64,000 nt of DNA from Kalmusia sp. IMI 367209 (GCA_027946365.1 JAPEUQ010000004.1:930001-994000), one strand, 5' to 3'. Positions 10,965 through 23,405 are shown, numbered from the stretch's first letter. The notes: generated by a model not told the origin, from the letters alone. Made by a program: numbers and translations.

Positions 10965-13900
10965 CTACAACGCATCCCAGCCCGTCTCGAACATGGTTGG
11001 TTTGGCCCCAATTTCCGTAACATCTAGACACAAGGGGCGGAAGACTTCCATGGCGCCTGTCCCAAGCTTGACGCTTTGACCCATGATGATGCATTCCGAC
11101 ACGCCGTCGATATTATCGATCTTGCCCTTCGCGGCTGCTTCAAATAAATGATCTGGAGTCTTCTCGAAACTTGCAAGCTGTAGCACGCTGTCTCTTGTTT
11201 TTTGGAGACCGAAACGAGTGATACCAAAGACTTGACCCTTGAAAGTCATGACATCGGCGAGAAGTGCCATATGACGCGGATCAATATCCATAGATCCCAT
11301 GACTTCACCAATCTCCAACGCAATGGTGGCACGGGCGGCTTCGATGCCGAGGACTTGGCAAACTTCCATAACATGATTGGATCTGGTCTTGTAAGGCTCG
11401 ATACCTGGGGTCGTCATGCAGTCCTTTAAACCGTAACCTTCGACGAGTAGCTGACATTCATATTTGCCATTTTTGTTTGGCGTCGTTTCCTTCTTAATAA
11501 TAGCACGCTGACAGTCAGTGAAACCTTTGACTACGACATCCGTGATGAGTGTCTTGACCTGTTGGACGCGCTCGAAATATTCCTTCTTTTGCGTTTTAGT
11601 CGACTTAGTGGCAGGCTTCTTCTCAAAAGTAGGATCAGGAACGTCGACAGTGATTACTTTGCCGAGTCTAGTACTTCGGAGTGTGACTTTTGCACCAGCT
11701 TTGCCCCATTTCAGTGGCTTGTGCTTGTTGATTCCAGCTATAATGTCATGGTCCTGAAGGTCGAGGAAAAGCTTTGCGACTGTTTCGTCACTAAGACCCA
11801 TCTTGATGCATGCAGCGCCGTTCGGATGCCAGACGTCTTCGATGTAAGTGATAATGTCTTTCAAAAACGTCTTCTCCACTCGTGCTTTGACAATTCTCGC
11901 TGCAGATTCTTCTTCCGGGTTCGACAATTGACATGCTATGACTGGCGTAGAAATAGAAGTGGAAGCGTTGATAATCTCCTTGATACGCGGAACACCTTGC
12001 GTGATAGACATGCCTGCAACACCCGCAAAATGGAAGGTCTTGAGTGTCATCTGGGTGCCCGGTTCTCCAATTGATTGCGCACCAATGGCACCCACAGCGT
12101 GGCCTGGTTGTACTTTTGACTTTACATATTTTTCGAGACACAGATCGATGAATTTCGTAAGTGCCGGTTCGGAAACCTTCGCAATACCATCCGCAAGTCC
12201 GTACTTCCCAGCATCGTGCGCAACCTTCCCTTTACGCGTGTTGGATGGGTCCGGTAAGCCCAGGCTGATCAGTGTCTTCTCAAGCTTGTCTGCTTGCTTG
12301 AAAATGAAATTCTGCACGTCATCGAGGAAGGCGCGCTCGGGATCCTTTTCGTCAAGCCCGATGTCGCTCTGATCGTTGAAGTCTAGCTCTGTCACCTGGT
12401 CGAGCTTCATCCGTCGAAGTCGCTCGTGCTTGCGTATCGTGTTCAATCTTTTTTCTGTATACCCTCGCACTCCATTGGGTGTCAGACTGGGTACAGTGTT
12501 GTCCCACGTGGTAGTGATGGCATGAGAGAAGGTGCGAACAAAATTCACTGGCGCGGCTTTCCCTTCCATATCAACAGGATCTAGATCATCGGCTCCGTAC
12601 TGGAATTGCACGACTGTTCCAGAGGAGTTACTCACAGTGTTGTCATACTGTTTCGAGAGATCTTCGAGTGACTTCATCAATCTTCGACTCATGTATCCCG
12701 TTTCGGCTGTTTTCACTGCAGTATCGACCAGACCCTCACGACCACTCATAGCGTGAAAGATGAACTCCGGTGGGGTCAACCCAGAGAAGAAACTATTGCT
12801 GACAAAGCCTTTCGAAACGGGTTGACGTGCAGCTTTCGGAAAGTGCGGTAGTGTTCTATGCTGAAAACCATCGGCAACTCGCGCACCGCCAATCATCTGT
12901 TGTCCGACAGAGGCGACCATCTGCGAGACGTTGATGTTGGAGCCTTTAGACCCGCACTTAGCCATGAGTAAAGGGGCATTCCATCGACTAAGCTCCTCAA
13001 AACATACGTCGCCAGCAGCTGCGCGTACCGCAGACAAGATGCCACCAATTTTATTTTCCATAGTCGTTAAGGCGTCGCAACCAGGCATAGTATCCAGCGA
13101 ACCTTCTTTGAACTGCTGGATAAGACCGTCACACTCTTCGTATGCCTTGTCTATCAAGGCCTGCTTCTTTTGGTTAAGTTTGTCTCCAGGTGTAACGTCA
13201 CTGATACCGATGGAAAAACCATTATTGGTCAGCCAGCGAGCGGACAATTTTGCGAGTCGGTTCATGGCCTGCACAGCATAGTCTGGCCCAAAATCACGCA
13301 TGATGACATAGAATACCGAGTCTTTCTTTCCGTCGCCAACGGTAGCCTTGTCCATGCATCCGCACATAACTTCGGAATTACGGATAACTAAAAACGCGTC
13401 GTCTTCGTTGAGGTCATCCGGAACACCTGATTTAGCTTTGAACTGTTTGCATCTTGCTTCAAGATTCACCTCTACTGGCTTATCGCGTCCCCCGTAGTCT
13501 TTGAATGGCCGCATGAGAACATTGAACACCTGCTTTCCGGTCCATAGAGCTTGCGGGCGTAGAACAGTTGGTGGTGGTAGCTCGATGGGATGATAACTAC
13601 CGGTAGCGGGATCATAGGCTCCTTCGCCTCTGAACATGTAGTTACAGATCTGGCAGAAAGTTTGCCGATCAAAGAAGTTGTTTTTGCTGCTTAATTGATA
13701 TGCTGCTGTTATGAAATCTTGGATAGCAGCGATGAGAGGTGTGCCGTTCTTGGGTGTCGCTAGATTGTATTTGACACCCATAAGCTCGGTAGCTTCCGTT
13801 CGGGCTTCTTCAGTTTGAGGTACGTGTAAGTTCATCTCGTCGCCATCGAAATCGGCGTTATACGGGTTGCAAGCGCACTCGTTGAGCCGGAACGTGCGCC

Positions 13901-15482
13901 ACGGTCGAATCTTGGCACGATGGCTGAGGATACTGAGTCTGTGGAGAGAAGGCTGACGGTTGAAGAGCACGATATCGCCGTCGCGGATATGACGTTCAAC
14001 GACCTCTCCAATTTGCAATTTCTTCGCAGCATCTTTGAGTTTCTCCCCAGTCAGATCGCGTGCCAGGATAGCCAGCGATAAGCTACGCCCATTATGTTTG
14101 TTAATGCCATTCGCCCCGGGGTGCTTGTAAGGTCCGTTTTTGATGCGTTCTCGCAAGTAATCGATATTGTACCTAGTAACTTTCTCGGGATATGTCAGAT
14201 TCTTCGCGACACGCTCCGGCACTGCAACCTCATCGATGGCGAGGTTCGGGTCGGGTCCAATGACAGTACGGCCAGAAAAATCAACACGCTTGCCAGACAG
14301 GTTCTGCCGGAATCGTCCGCCCTTGCCCTTGAGCCGCTGGCAGAAGCCGCGCATCGTCTTTTGAAGGCCCTGCTGCTTGAGGCCGGGTGTCTCGCTGTTG
14401 ATGTACATGGCAATTTGGAGCTGCAGGAAGTCCCACTGTTCCATGAGAATTTGAAGGGGGAAGCCTCGCGCAAGCCCTGCTCTGATAATACTGCTAATGT
14501 GGCAGATGTCACCAATTTTGTTGGTGATGTCGTCCTCAGTCGCGCCTGCCTCCTGCATCACTGATGGGCGGATAGCCACAGGTGGTACTGGCACATACTC
14601 CCATATCAGCATTTCGGGGCGTGCATCCTCCGGAATCATAGCTAGCAGCTCACAGTCATCAGGCGATATATTCTTGAAGAGTTTGAGCGTCCGCAATGGA
14701 TGCATGTCGTCGACCGCCTTTTTGAAGTTCTTGTCGACTTCGGTGTTAACAGCCTTGGCCGTCTCGAAAGACTGCTCAAACTCTCTTCGTCCCAGGGGGG
14801 TTTTCTTGGTCTTTGCAGTGGAGCGCAGGAACGCGTCGTAACGATTGTGAATAACTTTGAGAGGATGTCCGGGGACCTTGCGCACCGTTCCGTTCAGCGC
14901 GCCGCAATAGGGGCAGTTCTTCTTCTTCCGGCACTCCTCCATGATCTTTTTCGCGGTGGCTGTCCGCTGTAGATTGTCCATGCCGGGACGGCGCATGGTG
15001 TGCAGATATCGCCGCCGCTCCGGCACATCTAACAGCACACGCGAGCAATCCTTGCATATGCAATTGAGCACCTCGATGATGTGCTTTAGGTATCCGACAT
15101 GGAAGGCGGGCAGGGCAAGCTTGATATGCCCAAAGTGGCCGTTGCACTCATTTAAGCCCTCGCCGCACGTCGTGCACTTGCCGGTCTTGGTCGATATGCC
15201 CATGCGCGTGTCCATGGGCCCGTTCGCCGTGAGAACGCGCGTGTTGTCGGCGGCGGGGGTGAGGTCGTAGACATTGCGGTCGGAGACCTCGAGGACGGCC
15301 TGGTTGACAATGTCCGGGTTGGAGCTGTAGTGTATTAGTGGCGTGCTCTGGCAGCGGAGAGCGAGTGCGCCCTACTATATACCGAATTGAATGTGCTTGA
15401 TGCGTGCGGGGATTTTGTCCACCACCTGCTCCTTCGCGTGGCGAGCCTGCGTCTCCGTCGTCGTCACAGTCGTCGTTGCCAT
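10965..15482 (-). CDS. RPC1: RNA polymerase III largest subunit RPC1 (Rpc160)
   Basis: This is the catalytic subunit of nuclear RNA polymerase III, which makes tRNA, 5S rRNA and U6. Two exons (15482-15376 and 15324-10965, intron 51 nt) give 1488 aa, close to the family size. The short first exon encodes MATTTVTTTETQARHAK up to RIKHIQFG; splicing at TA|GTAGGG joins it to YSNPDIVNQAVLEVSDRN. Seen in order: the N-terminal zinc-binding CTTCGEGLNECNGHFGH, the CKDC and CPYCGALNG pairs, and LSGKRVDFSGRTVIGPDP. Next are the catalytic Mg-binding YNADFDGDEMNLHVPQTEEA (about residue 525) and the trigger-loop region GVAGMSITQGVPRIKEI (about residue 1130). GTG near the C-terminus is the usual end of the family. 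The Pol III subunit rather than Pol I or II is indicated by the absence of CTD heptads and by the CGALNG and LRRPGMDNL-type N-terminal blocks. Confidence 0.97.
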
Positions 15483-16009
15483 GATGGGATCGCTTGCGCG
15501 CAGGCAAGCGATAGATCAAGTGCTACCGTTCGAGGGCAAAGTGGATTGTCATGCTCGTGTCGCAGTGAGTCATTTGCGATACGTCTTTGCTCGAAGTCTT
15601 GCCTGCGCAAAGTTAAAGAATACTCGGGTGGGGCACAGCAAGTACCAACGCAGGGCTACGCGCTAAGCCAGCCCAGCGCCCGCTCGCTAGGGCGATAAGC
15701 CGATAACGTTCTCCCAGGCAGCTGCCGCCGTGACCGAGGAGGCCGCACTTGCTGCTTCATAACGCCTACGCTGCTCTGTCTTGAGACACAACTCACTGCT
15801 CCCACTCACAGAACTCTCTGCAGAAGCATCGAGTCTCGGATGCCCCTCTAGCTGACTTGTTGGGGCCCCGAAAGCACCACGTACGCGCTACCACGGTTGG
15901 ACGCCCTGCGAGAGCTCAACCCCGCCCTCTCATCTTCTGTGCCACGGCTTCTCTTGCTCTCTCGAGCCACAGATATCCTCTAGAGCTACTCAACGTACCG
16001 CCTAACGAC
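15483..16009. promoter_or_regulatory. Bidirectional promoter RPC1 / FHA gene
   Basis: A 527 bp region lies between two divergent start codons. An open frame in phase with the FHA gene starts at 15857, but the Met at 16010 fits the domain start better, so 15857-16009 is treated as leader. Confidence 0.45.
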
Positions 16010-18184
16010 ATGGCCACTACTAACGGTAAGCTTTCATCGTCGCTGTCACACTTGCTCGCTGAGCCCGCTGACCCGACCGCATCAGCTTCCATCGAAGTAA
16101 CGCTCCGCTGCTCGGACAAGCTGGACGAGTTCGAAGCCCGCGTCTTTACCCTCCAACCGGGAGCATCTATGCAGATCGGCCGGGCATCCAAGAGCACCGC
16201 AAAGACAGAACTTATGCTCAGCCGCGACAACGCCTTCATTGACAGCCCCACCATTTCGAGAGAGCACGCCGTGCTTTCAGCGATGAATACGGCAACCTCG
16301 TCGCCAGCACCTTGCGTATACCTCACAGACAACGGCTCCATGCACGGCACTATGGTCAACGGCGAGAAGCTAGAGGCACACATGCCTCGACGGCTCAACA
16401 ACGGTGACGTCTTGATGTTCGGGGCTAACATCACCCGCGAGCATAGTACGTTTCACCCCTCTCATGGCCTTAGCGCCGAGGCTGACGCATCCTCAGATTC
16501 CTACACTGCCCGCAAATTCACCTTCGAGTTTTCTGTGCCCACCCGCTCCTACTCTCGAGGCTTTACCGTCCCCGACGACGTTGAGAGCTCCGACGACGAA
16601 CAAGAAGATATTGAGGTGGACGAAGCCATCAGCTGTCCTCCTCATTACGGGAGCAAATCAAATCCCCTCTTCATCGAAGACATCGAAGACACCGAGGATC
16701 TTTCCCTTGCCCTTAGGGAACTTAAAAATGTGCCGTCAGCCATCGACAAAATCGATGCCGACGAGCTTGATGAAGAACTAGAGGCTGAGGCTGAGGCTGA
16801 GGCTGAGGCTGAGATTGAGACCGCCCTACTCTTAGCCAATTCTTCAGATGCAAGCGAAGTGACTGAGGACCTTTCTTCGCCAGCCCATGAGGAGCAGGTT
16901 TTCTACACTGAAGATGTCTCTGTCGCTCTTCCAGCACCTTCTCGTTACGCCTTGGTCGATGAAGCTTCCTCAGACGATGGCATTCGCTCCAGTTTCTCCA
17001 GCGAGGAAGACGGGGAGGTATCCCACATGGGCAGCTGTGCGTCTATATTCGACTCTGATGAGAGCCAATCTGAGGGAGATATGGAACTGGAGGATAACAT
17101 GTCGTACTACGACGACGAGGATGAAGACGTTCAAGATGAAGGAGAGAATCCAGATAGCATACCTACCAAGAGTGCAGACGTTATCGCTAGTGAGGAATCA
17201 CAGATCAAGATTCCCGAACCTACCGCGTCTCTACGCACTTCCTTGCCGCCGACCTCCACAACCGCGTTCATCACCTCGCCCCAGAAGGACGAGGCACCTA
17301 CGCTCATCACACCAAGCCCACAGTCAGCTTCCAAGGCTGAGCCACCAAAGCTCCCAGAGCCGGACGTACCATATTTCGATTGGAACGTGCCCGTCGACGA
17401 GTCTTTCAATCGCGTGTGCTTTGGCAACATAGACTCGGCTGTGCCGCCTCGTCCGACAGCTCCTCGCCCGATGCAGTGGGGTGTTTTCGAATACAACAGT
17501 CCGTTCTCTCCGCGTGAGTCCCAAGATACGTCGCTATTTGACGATATGTCGTATTCTAACATCCTATTAGCATCAAACATGTACCATTCGGTGCCCCAAC
17601 CAATTCCTGAGTACTCTCCCGACGTTCTTGGCCGTTGCTCAACGGCAGTTGAGCCGGTTCTTCCCAGTCCGTATGCTGTACAGCAGCCTCAGCCTTCGTC
17701 AGACAATACTTGGGACTCATTTAAAAGCCCTGCGCCAGGCGCAGCCTACATTATGCAAACTCCACCTCCCGCGCCGTCTTCTGAGGTCTCTTCACCGGCT
17801 CCTCCGGCACGGCGAACTAAGGTTTCGATTCCTGAGATTGTCGAAGATACCACCCAGAAGCCGCCAACACCGACTTCTGTGACCGGAGGCCTGAAGCGTA
17901 AGGCAGAGGTATTAGATGAGGTCGTCGAAGAATTTGAGCACCAGCCTTCATCAACGCCACTACCAGTGACTGAGGCCGCCAGCACCCCTACTCAGGATAC
18001 ACCGGCAGCTGAGGCGGCTGGAATCTCAGACACCGTCATTGATCAACGACCCAAGAAGCGATTGCGGTCTCGCATTGGAGGTGCGGTGAAATCAGCCGCA
18101 GCCTGGATGGTACCTGGGGTTGTTGGTGCTGCTGGTGCTGTTGCCTTCCTCACCTCTGTCCCTAACGACTTTTTCGTGGCTTAG
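16010..18184 (+). CDS. FHA-domain protein with acidic middle and C-terminal hydrophobic segment
   Basis: Residues of about 30-140 form a forkhead-associated phosphothreonine-binding domain: IGRASK, then SREHAVLS, then the DNGSMHGTMVNG loop and NNGDVLMFG. The rest is low-complexity and very acidic, with a Glu-Ala run encoded by a hexanucleotide repeat. It ends with a nuclear-signal-like RPKKRLRSR, followed by a hydrophobic stretch AWMVPGVVGAAGAVAFLTSV. That stretch could anchor the protein in a membrane by its tail. The reading frame is open for 724 aa. However, 16446-16496 looks like a 51-nt intron (GTACGT donor, CCTCAG acceptor, GCTGAC branch) whose removal keeps the frame and joins TREH to NSYTARKFTFEF, giving 707 aa. 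FHA proteins with tail anchors occur in STRIPAK-type complexes, but no coiled coil was seen, so no function is claimed. Confidence 0.85.
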   Translation: MATTNGKLSSSLSHLLAEPADPTASASIEVTLRCSDKLDEFEARVFTLQPGASMQIGRASKSTAKTELMLSRDNAFIDSPTISREHAVLSAMNTATSSPAPCVYLTDNGSMHGTMVNGEKLEAHMPRRLNNGDVLMFGANITREHSTFHPSHGLSAEADASSDSYTARKFTFEFSVPTRSYSRGFTVPDDVESSDDEQEDIEVDEAISCPPHYGSKSNPLFIEDIEDTEDLSLALRELKNVPSAIDKIDADELDEELEAEAEAEAEAEIETALLLANSSDASEVTEDLSSPAHEEQVFYTEDVSVALPAPSRYALVDEASSDDGIRSSFSSEEDGEVSHMGSCASIFDSDESQSEGDMELEDNMSYYDDEDEDVQDEGENPDSIPTKSADVIASEESQIKIPEPTASLRTSLPPTSTTAFITSPQKDEAPTLITPSPQSASKAEPPKLPEPDVPYFDWNVPVDESFNRVCFGNIDSAVPPRPTAPRPMQWGVFEYNSPFSPRESQDTSLFDDMSYSNILLASNMYHSVPQPIPEYSPDVLGRCSTAVEPVLPSPYAVQQPQPSSDNTWDSFKSPAPGAAYIMQTPPPAPSSEVSSPAPPARRTKVSIPEIVEDTTQKPPTPTSVTGGLKRKAEVLDEVVEEFEHQPSSTPLPVTEAASTPTQDTPAAEAAGISDTVIDQRPKKRLRSRIGGAVKSAAAWMVPGVVGAAGAVAFLTSVPNDFFVA
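16781..16813 (+). repeat. Hexanucleotide repeat inside FHA gene
   Basis: GAGGCT is repeated five times and then decays to GAGATTGAG. It encodes a Glu-Ala run in the acidic region. In-frame expansion or loss would change protein length without a frameshift. Confidence 0.9.
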
Positions 18185-20852
18185 GATAGGCCACGCCATT
18201 CGCAAGGATTGAGATGCAGGACCAGATACGTTTGGCCGCAGCTTACCTCTACCTCGCTCCCGAGGACGTTTTGGCTAGTGTTTATGATCTTATCAGAAAT
18301 CATCTATGGTTATGTTTGTGGTTGGCTGGCGTTCATACGGGGAGCATCAAGGGCTACATGTGCTGCCCGCTCATGTGAACGGAATTATATGAAAGGACTT
18401 GACGGAACGGATCTGATATCGGTAGTTTTGGGTTTGCTGGCGTTTATGGATATTGATGTCTCATGACCTCCCTCCACATATTCCCCCTTCCATCATGATA
18501 TATCCCCCCAGCAGCCGTCAATTTAGTTATGCAAGTTATGCGATTTCTATTTCTCCATGCACTTTCTCTAACATGAGCTTGCCGCCAGCGATTTCTGGTG
18601 GCGAATTAGCAGAGGTAGTCGCTCCTGGCTTCTCAACGTGGGAAAGCGCGATCCATCTCAAAAATCTACCGTGATAACGCTTAGTATTCTTAAAGTTGGT
18701 GATTGCCGAAGTTAAAGAACGTCTTGTTAGGGTAGCAATATAGCAGTCTTATGAATGTGTCCTTCACTGTGAGTATCACAGTGACATTGCCTGTCAAATT
18801 GGCTTTTGTGGGTACAGGAGTTACAGCTATCGTATACCTGTCCTTTGAGGGTAGAAATATGGAGATTTGTCAAAATGCCATCCTTGATGTGGGCTTAGTG
18901 CTTAGAAATGCAAGTCTTTATAATTGGCAGCGTAGCACCCGGAGTGAACCCAGAATAAACCCGGCGCTTCCACCTGGGTCGGGTGCTTCCCTGACTCGAA
19001 TAGTCCCTGATGGTCTCCTGTTTCTTATACTTTTTCTGTGTAGCAATCTACGTATACCCTTCAGCGCTCGATCTCGATCGCAATTGCACTTGCTTTTCCA
19101 ATGGAAGTGCCTGCATCTCGCACGTGCATGTCCTGTTTTAAAGTTCTTTCCACTGTGATTTGCTGCATGCACTCCCTTACGGGATCGGCTAGCAACTTTC
19201 GTACGGCTGATTCTGAAACGAACACAGGTTCACTCATTGGGCTGTAAGGGGGACTCGAGTCCCAACAAGTCCTCCCAGGAGAAGAGTGTGACACTTGCCA
19301 CTGATTGTATGCATTCCTCATGCGTACTGCGAGGAAGGTCTCACAACTTACGCCTCACCCGATAGACCCCTGTCTAGGTGGTCCTGCGGAATGACAAGCA
19401 TACCAAGGATCTTGCTAGACTGTATAGTATAGTCACGAGAAACGTGACAGACCTATCACACCGCATTTTAAATGGCTTTGATTTCCCCACACTCATTCGG
19501 AAAGAGAGAACAAAATACAGCCAAGAATAAGCGGTCAAGCTTGCCGATCGTTTGGATACTACCTTAACCTGGTTCTTGGGAACGGTCCATTGATGTGGAG
19601 CCAAGTAGCGTCCGTAAGTGCCCTGCATGAATAATCTGGTTGCAGGAGATACAGAGAAGAAATTTCGACTTGTCGATCACGGATGTATCGACTTGCTTCT
19701 TAGTCCACAAGGGCCGATCGCTGTTCGTCTGTGCATTGGGGTGCACAGTCCTGCGAGGTCCTCCAAAGCGGTGTTGTCAGATCACGCGTTCAGCCACCAT
19801 GCGGAATGGAAGCGACCTGCATTTGAGTCGTCGCTCTGCAGTACAAGCGTTTCAGTTGCCTGCACAGAATTCTCGCATGGCGATACCTACTCATACAGCA
19901 CCTACACCACTTTACTCGCTGGCATAAAGAATTGTGTCCATAACTATACGAGGCAGCCTTCAATCGGTATGCAACCATTGTTCTCACTAGACTCGCCCGT
20001 ATCCTGGGTCTCCCATCTCAACATTTCCAAAGGTATTCCTGATTGACTCCCGACGCCAAGGTCGGAACGGGTTATGGATACGTCACATCTAGGCTTCGAA
20101 TGTGGACACAAACAAAAAGTTGAAGTCGCGCAGAGGCTTGTCACGCTTTATTGGATAAATCTAAATATCAACCTCGCCACTGTTACGTTATACTGCGGGA
20201 ACACCAGTCCAAACATCGATCATGGTCATGGCGCATATGTTGATATTAGAGAGATAGACAACTGCCCTTGAGATCTAGTTAATTTCATACGGTCTACCTC
20301 CTTTTCTTAAGAAAGTTCAGAAAGCGGCGGATCACACCATATACGATAATAGAGAAACAATTCGATACAACCATTATGTGCACCACCTAGCATCCTTTTC
20401 CCACCCTTTCACCGCACTACAATGCAGGAAATATGGGGCGCACCTCACACCATCTGACGTAATCTTCTCTGGTAACTCTGTGGAGAACATGCTTTTCGCA
20501 ACGCCTCTCGATCCTTCAGGTATTAGCGCCCTACCTACTGGGTTGGTCTTGTAGCAGCCACATCGTGGCACGTAACATCGTGCATAGGAACAGGCAAATG
20601 CTCACTTGATTCTAGTACGCACTTGAAAATCTGATCACTAGTCTATCAGCCGATCAGGGATACCGGTAGATTATGTGAGTGGCAGTGCGCCGTGAATGTT
20701 GCACCAATTTCAGACGTAGATTGTGCTCTGGTGACTTGCATTATTCTTCTTAAAGTACAGATCGAGCATCTAAACATCGTAAATTATAGCAAGGGAAATA
20801 AAGCGGTGGAACCTACTATAATGAAATGAGAATAGCAACTACCGCCTGAGTG
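18185..20852. other. Gene-poor stretch, 2.7 kb
   Basis: No recognisable domain or conserved exon was found on either strand. Short frames overlap on both strands. The only coding-like one is at 19061-19321 (listed separately). This stretch contains the 3' flanks of both neighbours. Confidence 0.5.
19061..19321 (-). CDS. Possible small hypothetical protein
   Basis: An 86-codon frame starts with ATG and has an even, protein-like composition (SESAVRKLLADPVRECMQQ). I recognise no family. It lies in a gene-poor stretch and may be chance or the last exon of a spliced gene: a GTAAGT donor (19344-19349) lies just upstream of its ATG. It is reported only as a candidate. Confidence 0.15.
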   Translation of the reverse strand: MRNAYNQWQVSHSSPGRTCWDSSPPYSPMSEPVFVSESAVRKLLADPVRECMQQITVERTLKQDMHVRDAGTSIGKASAIAIEIER

Positions 20853-22121
20853 CTACAGGGAGCTCTTTCGTGATCCATCAGCGGAAGGGCTATCGTGATG
20901 CGTACTCCTCGCCTCCTCTGTGACGGTGATGCCCGTCGTCTTTATGATCCCTGACCCTGCTCTCCTCTCCTCATCCTCTAAAATCGCCCTCTCGCTCTCA
21001 CTATCACTATCTAACACGCTCTCTCCAACATGGTAGCTCTTTCGCGTGCTTCTGTCTCCCTTTCCCATCGTATTCATTCGAATATCCCCGTTGGTATGCC
21101 CTGATCTGCCACCATAGGCATCTGCGGGGGTTCCGTATCCGGGCGACTTGTGGGACGTCGTGAGACCGGGGAGGTATTTGTGGAAGAGGCGGTCGAAGGC
21201 TTTGCGCAGGGGTGGGAGAGACGCGATGAAGATGCCCACTTGGAGCTCGGAGCCCGACCAGATGGAGAGATTGACACCGGACCAGGTGGGATCTGTTGTC
21301 CCAGTAATGCTGCGAAGTTCAACTGTTTTGAAAATCGAGCAGAGGGTGGCGCTGCGATGATTAGATCGATCTCCCGCATCATTTGGGGAAGAATGTGCTC
21401 ACACGATGCTGAAAAGAAAAACCATGCGCAGACCCCATTGCGTTCGCTTGGGCAATTGCACTCTGGATAGGTAGATAATGGGTGCAACCACGTAGACGAC
21501 GTCTGTCAAGATATTGACGATGCCCTGCGCGTAAGAAAGGGGCAAGTTTCCGACGGCCCAGCATTTCTTTTCCTTTATGCCACGATTCCAATTCGCTTCA
21601 AGTGGGGCACACCCGAAAAGTGTGAAGACCGGTGCAAGGAAGTTGATTGCCGTGATGACCAGTATTGAGAACCATACGATTGCGCGGTATACCTTGGAGA
21701 AGTCCAGAACAAGAAGGTAAGCACAAACGGACCATTTAAGAATGGCGACCGCGATGATGTTGATGATCTGGTTGATCCAGAGGAAGTATGAATAGTGCAT
21801 GAGCATTGGCATCGTGATCGACGGGTCCTTGATGTGTCGGCCTAGCCCATTATCCACCAGTATAAAGCGAATAACAGTGTTCACGATCGACAGTGTCTTG
21901 CTCAAAAATCAGTCCCGCTGTCGTGGGTCGCTAAATCAATGTTGATCACTTACCCATGATACGATAAGTAGGTAATCACAAACCAAAAAACTGCCTCTCT
22001 GCATTAGGCCGTATATACATCTCCATAGTAGGAAGATCGTGCAGAGGATGGTGAGAATCGTGGTCGGAACAAGGATCTTGTAGCGCTGGTTGGGCCAGTC
22101 CTGCTGCACTGCATCGCTCAT
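20853..22121 (-). CDS. PTH11/fungal rhodopsin-like integral membrane protein
   Basis: This is a seven-helix membrane protein of the large fungal rhodopsin-like/PTH11-related family, often with receptor-like but mostly untested roles. Exons 22121-21954, 21896-21403 and 21351-20853 join in phase to 386 aa. The junction SIV|ATLCSIFKTVELRSITGTTD is canonical (51-nt intron). Family features are a first helix with LVPTTILTILCTIFLLWR, the NGLGRHI block, WINQIINIIAVAILKWSVCAY, the CAPLEANWN loop and a last WSGSELQVGIFIASLPPLRK. A hydrophilic tail of about 125 residues is rich in Ser, Asp and Glu. The first intron is awkward: its GTAAGT donor is good, but the only in-frame acceptor is AAG (branch CTGAT just upstream), so that boundary is provisional. 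No CFEM domain precedes the helices. Confidence 0.85.
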
Positions 22122-23303
22122 CGTGACTACGACAATAAGTCCTATTTTCTGGAAACTTTACCTCTGGATGCGTACCGTGGAACTGCTATTTTCGTAAGTT
22201 TGACTTCAACACAAAGTTGAGAGTCGACGATCGAAGAGCTGCGGAAGGCAGCAGTCGTTCCCGCTACAAGTGATAAGTGATTATTCCCGCATCCCAGCGA
22301 AAACATGATCAAGTAGCTGGGTTCGCCCCTGTGGTGCCATATCTTGGCAGCGTAGCGCCCGATATTCTGGTACCTTGCAGTGCTAAATTTTTCAGCGGTT
22401 TGAAGATGCAACTTTAGAGGCCCAGTCAAAGTGCTTGCCCAGTTACCGTTGGTACAGACACGGGATGCCGGTCCACGCGATCCACACGTGAGCCTGGCTA
22501 TCTGTCCACATTCATATCGAGTGGGTACCGACTTCTTCTAGAACTTGGAGAGAGCAGTGCACACCCGATAGGTCGGTCAACCCCTCACCCTTTGAATATT
22601 ATTTGCGGAAAATTGATGACGCTATCATCATCTTCTTATCATTTAGGTGGGTATGCTCCAAGGCAATGTCTTTTGAGGGGTCGCGTGGCCAGTGTCCACG
22701 AAGGATCATTGTATGTAAATGATAACGCAAGCCGAATTTAACGAAGTGTCCTAGCGTAGTGGTTTTCTCCGAGCACGCAGGATACAGATTGTTGTTCCAA
22801 AATTTGTGGGACCTTTTTTCTCATAGGTCAAGGACCCCTGTCTACACCCGACGCCGGTGTAAAAACACGTGCTGTAAGGCGGAAAAGAGCCGAGTCATGA
22901 AACCGATTTGGACCCGCAAACCAGGTATTAGCTATCCGAATAGTGCTAGATACCTCTTGATGGTTTCTAGTCGGAACTACGATGTGGGCTTCTCTCGAAA
23001 GTCGCCTCCCGGGGCGGTCCGTTAAATGACAGGTGCGTGGTCAGTCACCGCAAAGTTTGCTACTGGGATGTCATGGCAGCTACGCGGCAATAGCGCTTCG
23101 ATAAATCTTTCCAGGGCGGACTCCTCGACCGGCATTTTGGGTGGAGTCATGTTCACCAGACCCACTCCCAATCAACTAAACGTCTAACGGGTTGGGGGGT
23201 AGCAAATCTTAAAAGCACCCACACAAATGCCGACGTGTTCTATGAGTAGACACAGGCGTAGCGAACAGCCTTGTCGACATTGGATGTTCCACCGCCTTTC
23301 AGT
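22122..23303. other. Intergenic between divergent membrane-protein and GMC genes
   Basis: A divergent promoter region of about 1.2 kb with only short, non-conserved frames. The right edge carries a TATA-like element of the GMC gene, listed separately. Confidence 0.45.
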
Positions 23304-23311
23304 CATATAAG
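23304..23311 (+). promoter_or_regulatory. TATA-like element of GMC oxidoreductase gene
   Basis: CATATAAG lies 95 bp before the start codon at 23406, a normal spacing for a regulated fungal gene with a short leader. Confidence 0.4.
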
Positions 23312-23405
23312 AACTCGAGGCGCGCCGCTTGTTGACCTACTCACTGCTAATTGCGTCGCATCCTGCCTCCCAGTCCACTCTCATTAATCTTCTACTTGGG
23401 CCCAG

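Noticed and set aside
15857..16009. Upstream in-frame start of the FHA gene
   Set aside because: The extra 51 residues are basic/Pro-rich leader-like sequence; Met 16010 directly precedes the conserved region.
18751..19158. 135-codon frame with a hydrophobic start
   Set aside because: Overlaps a better minus-strand frame; no family similarity.
19225..19290. Palindromic GGGACTCGAGTCCC-like element considered as a tRNA T-arm
   Set aside because: No matching acceptor, D or anticodon arms could be folded around it.
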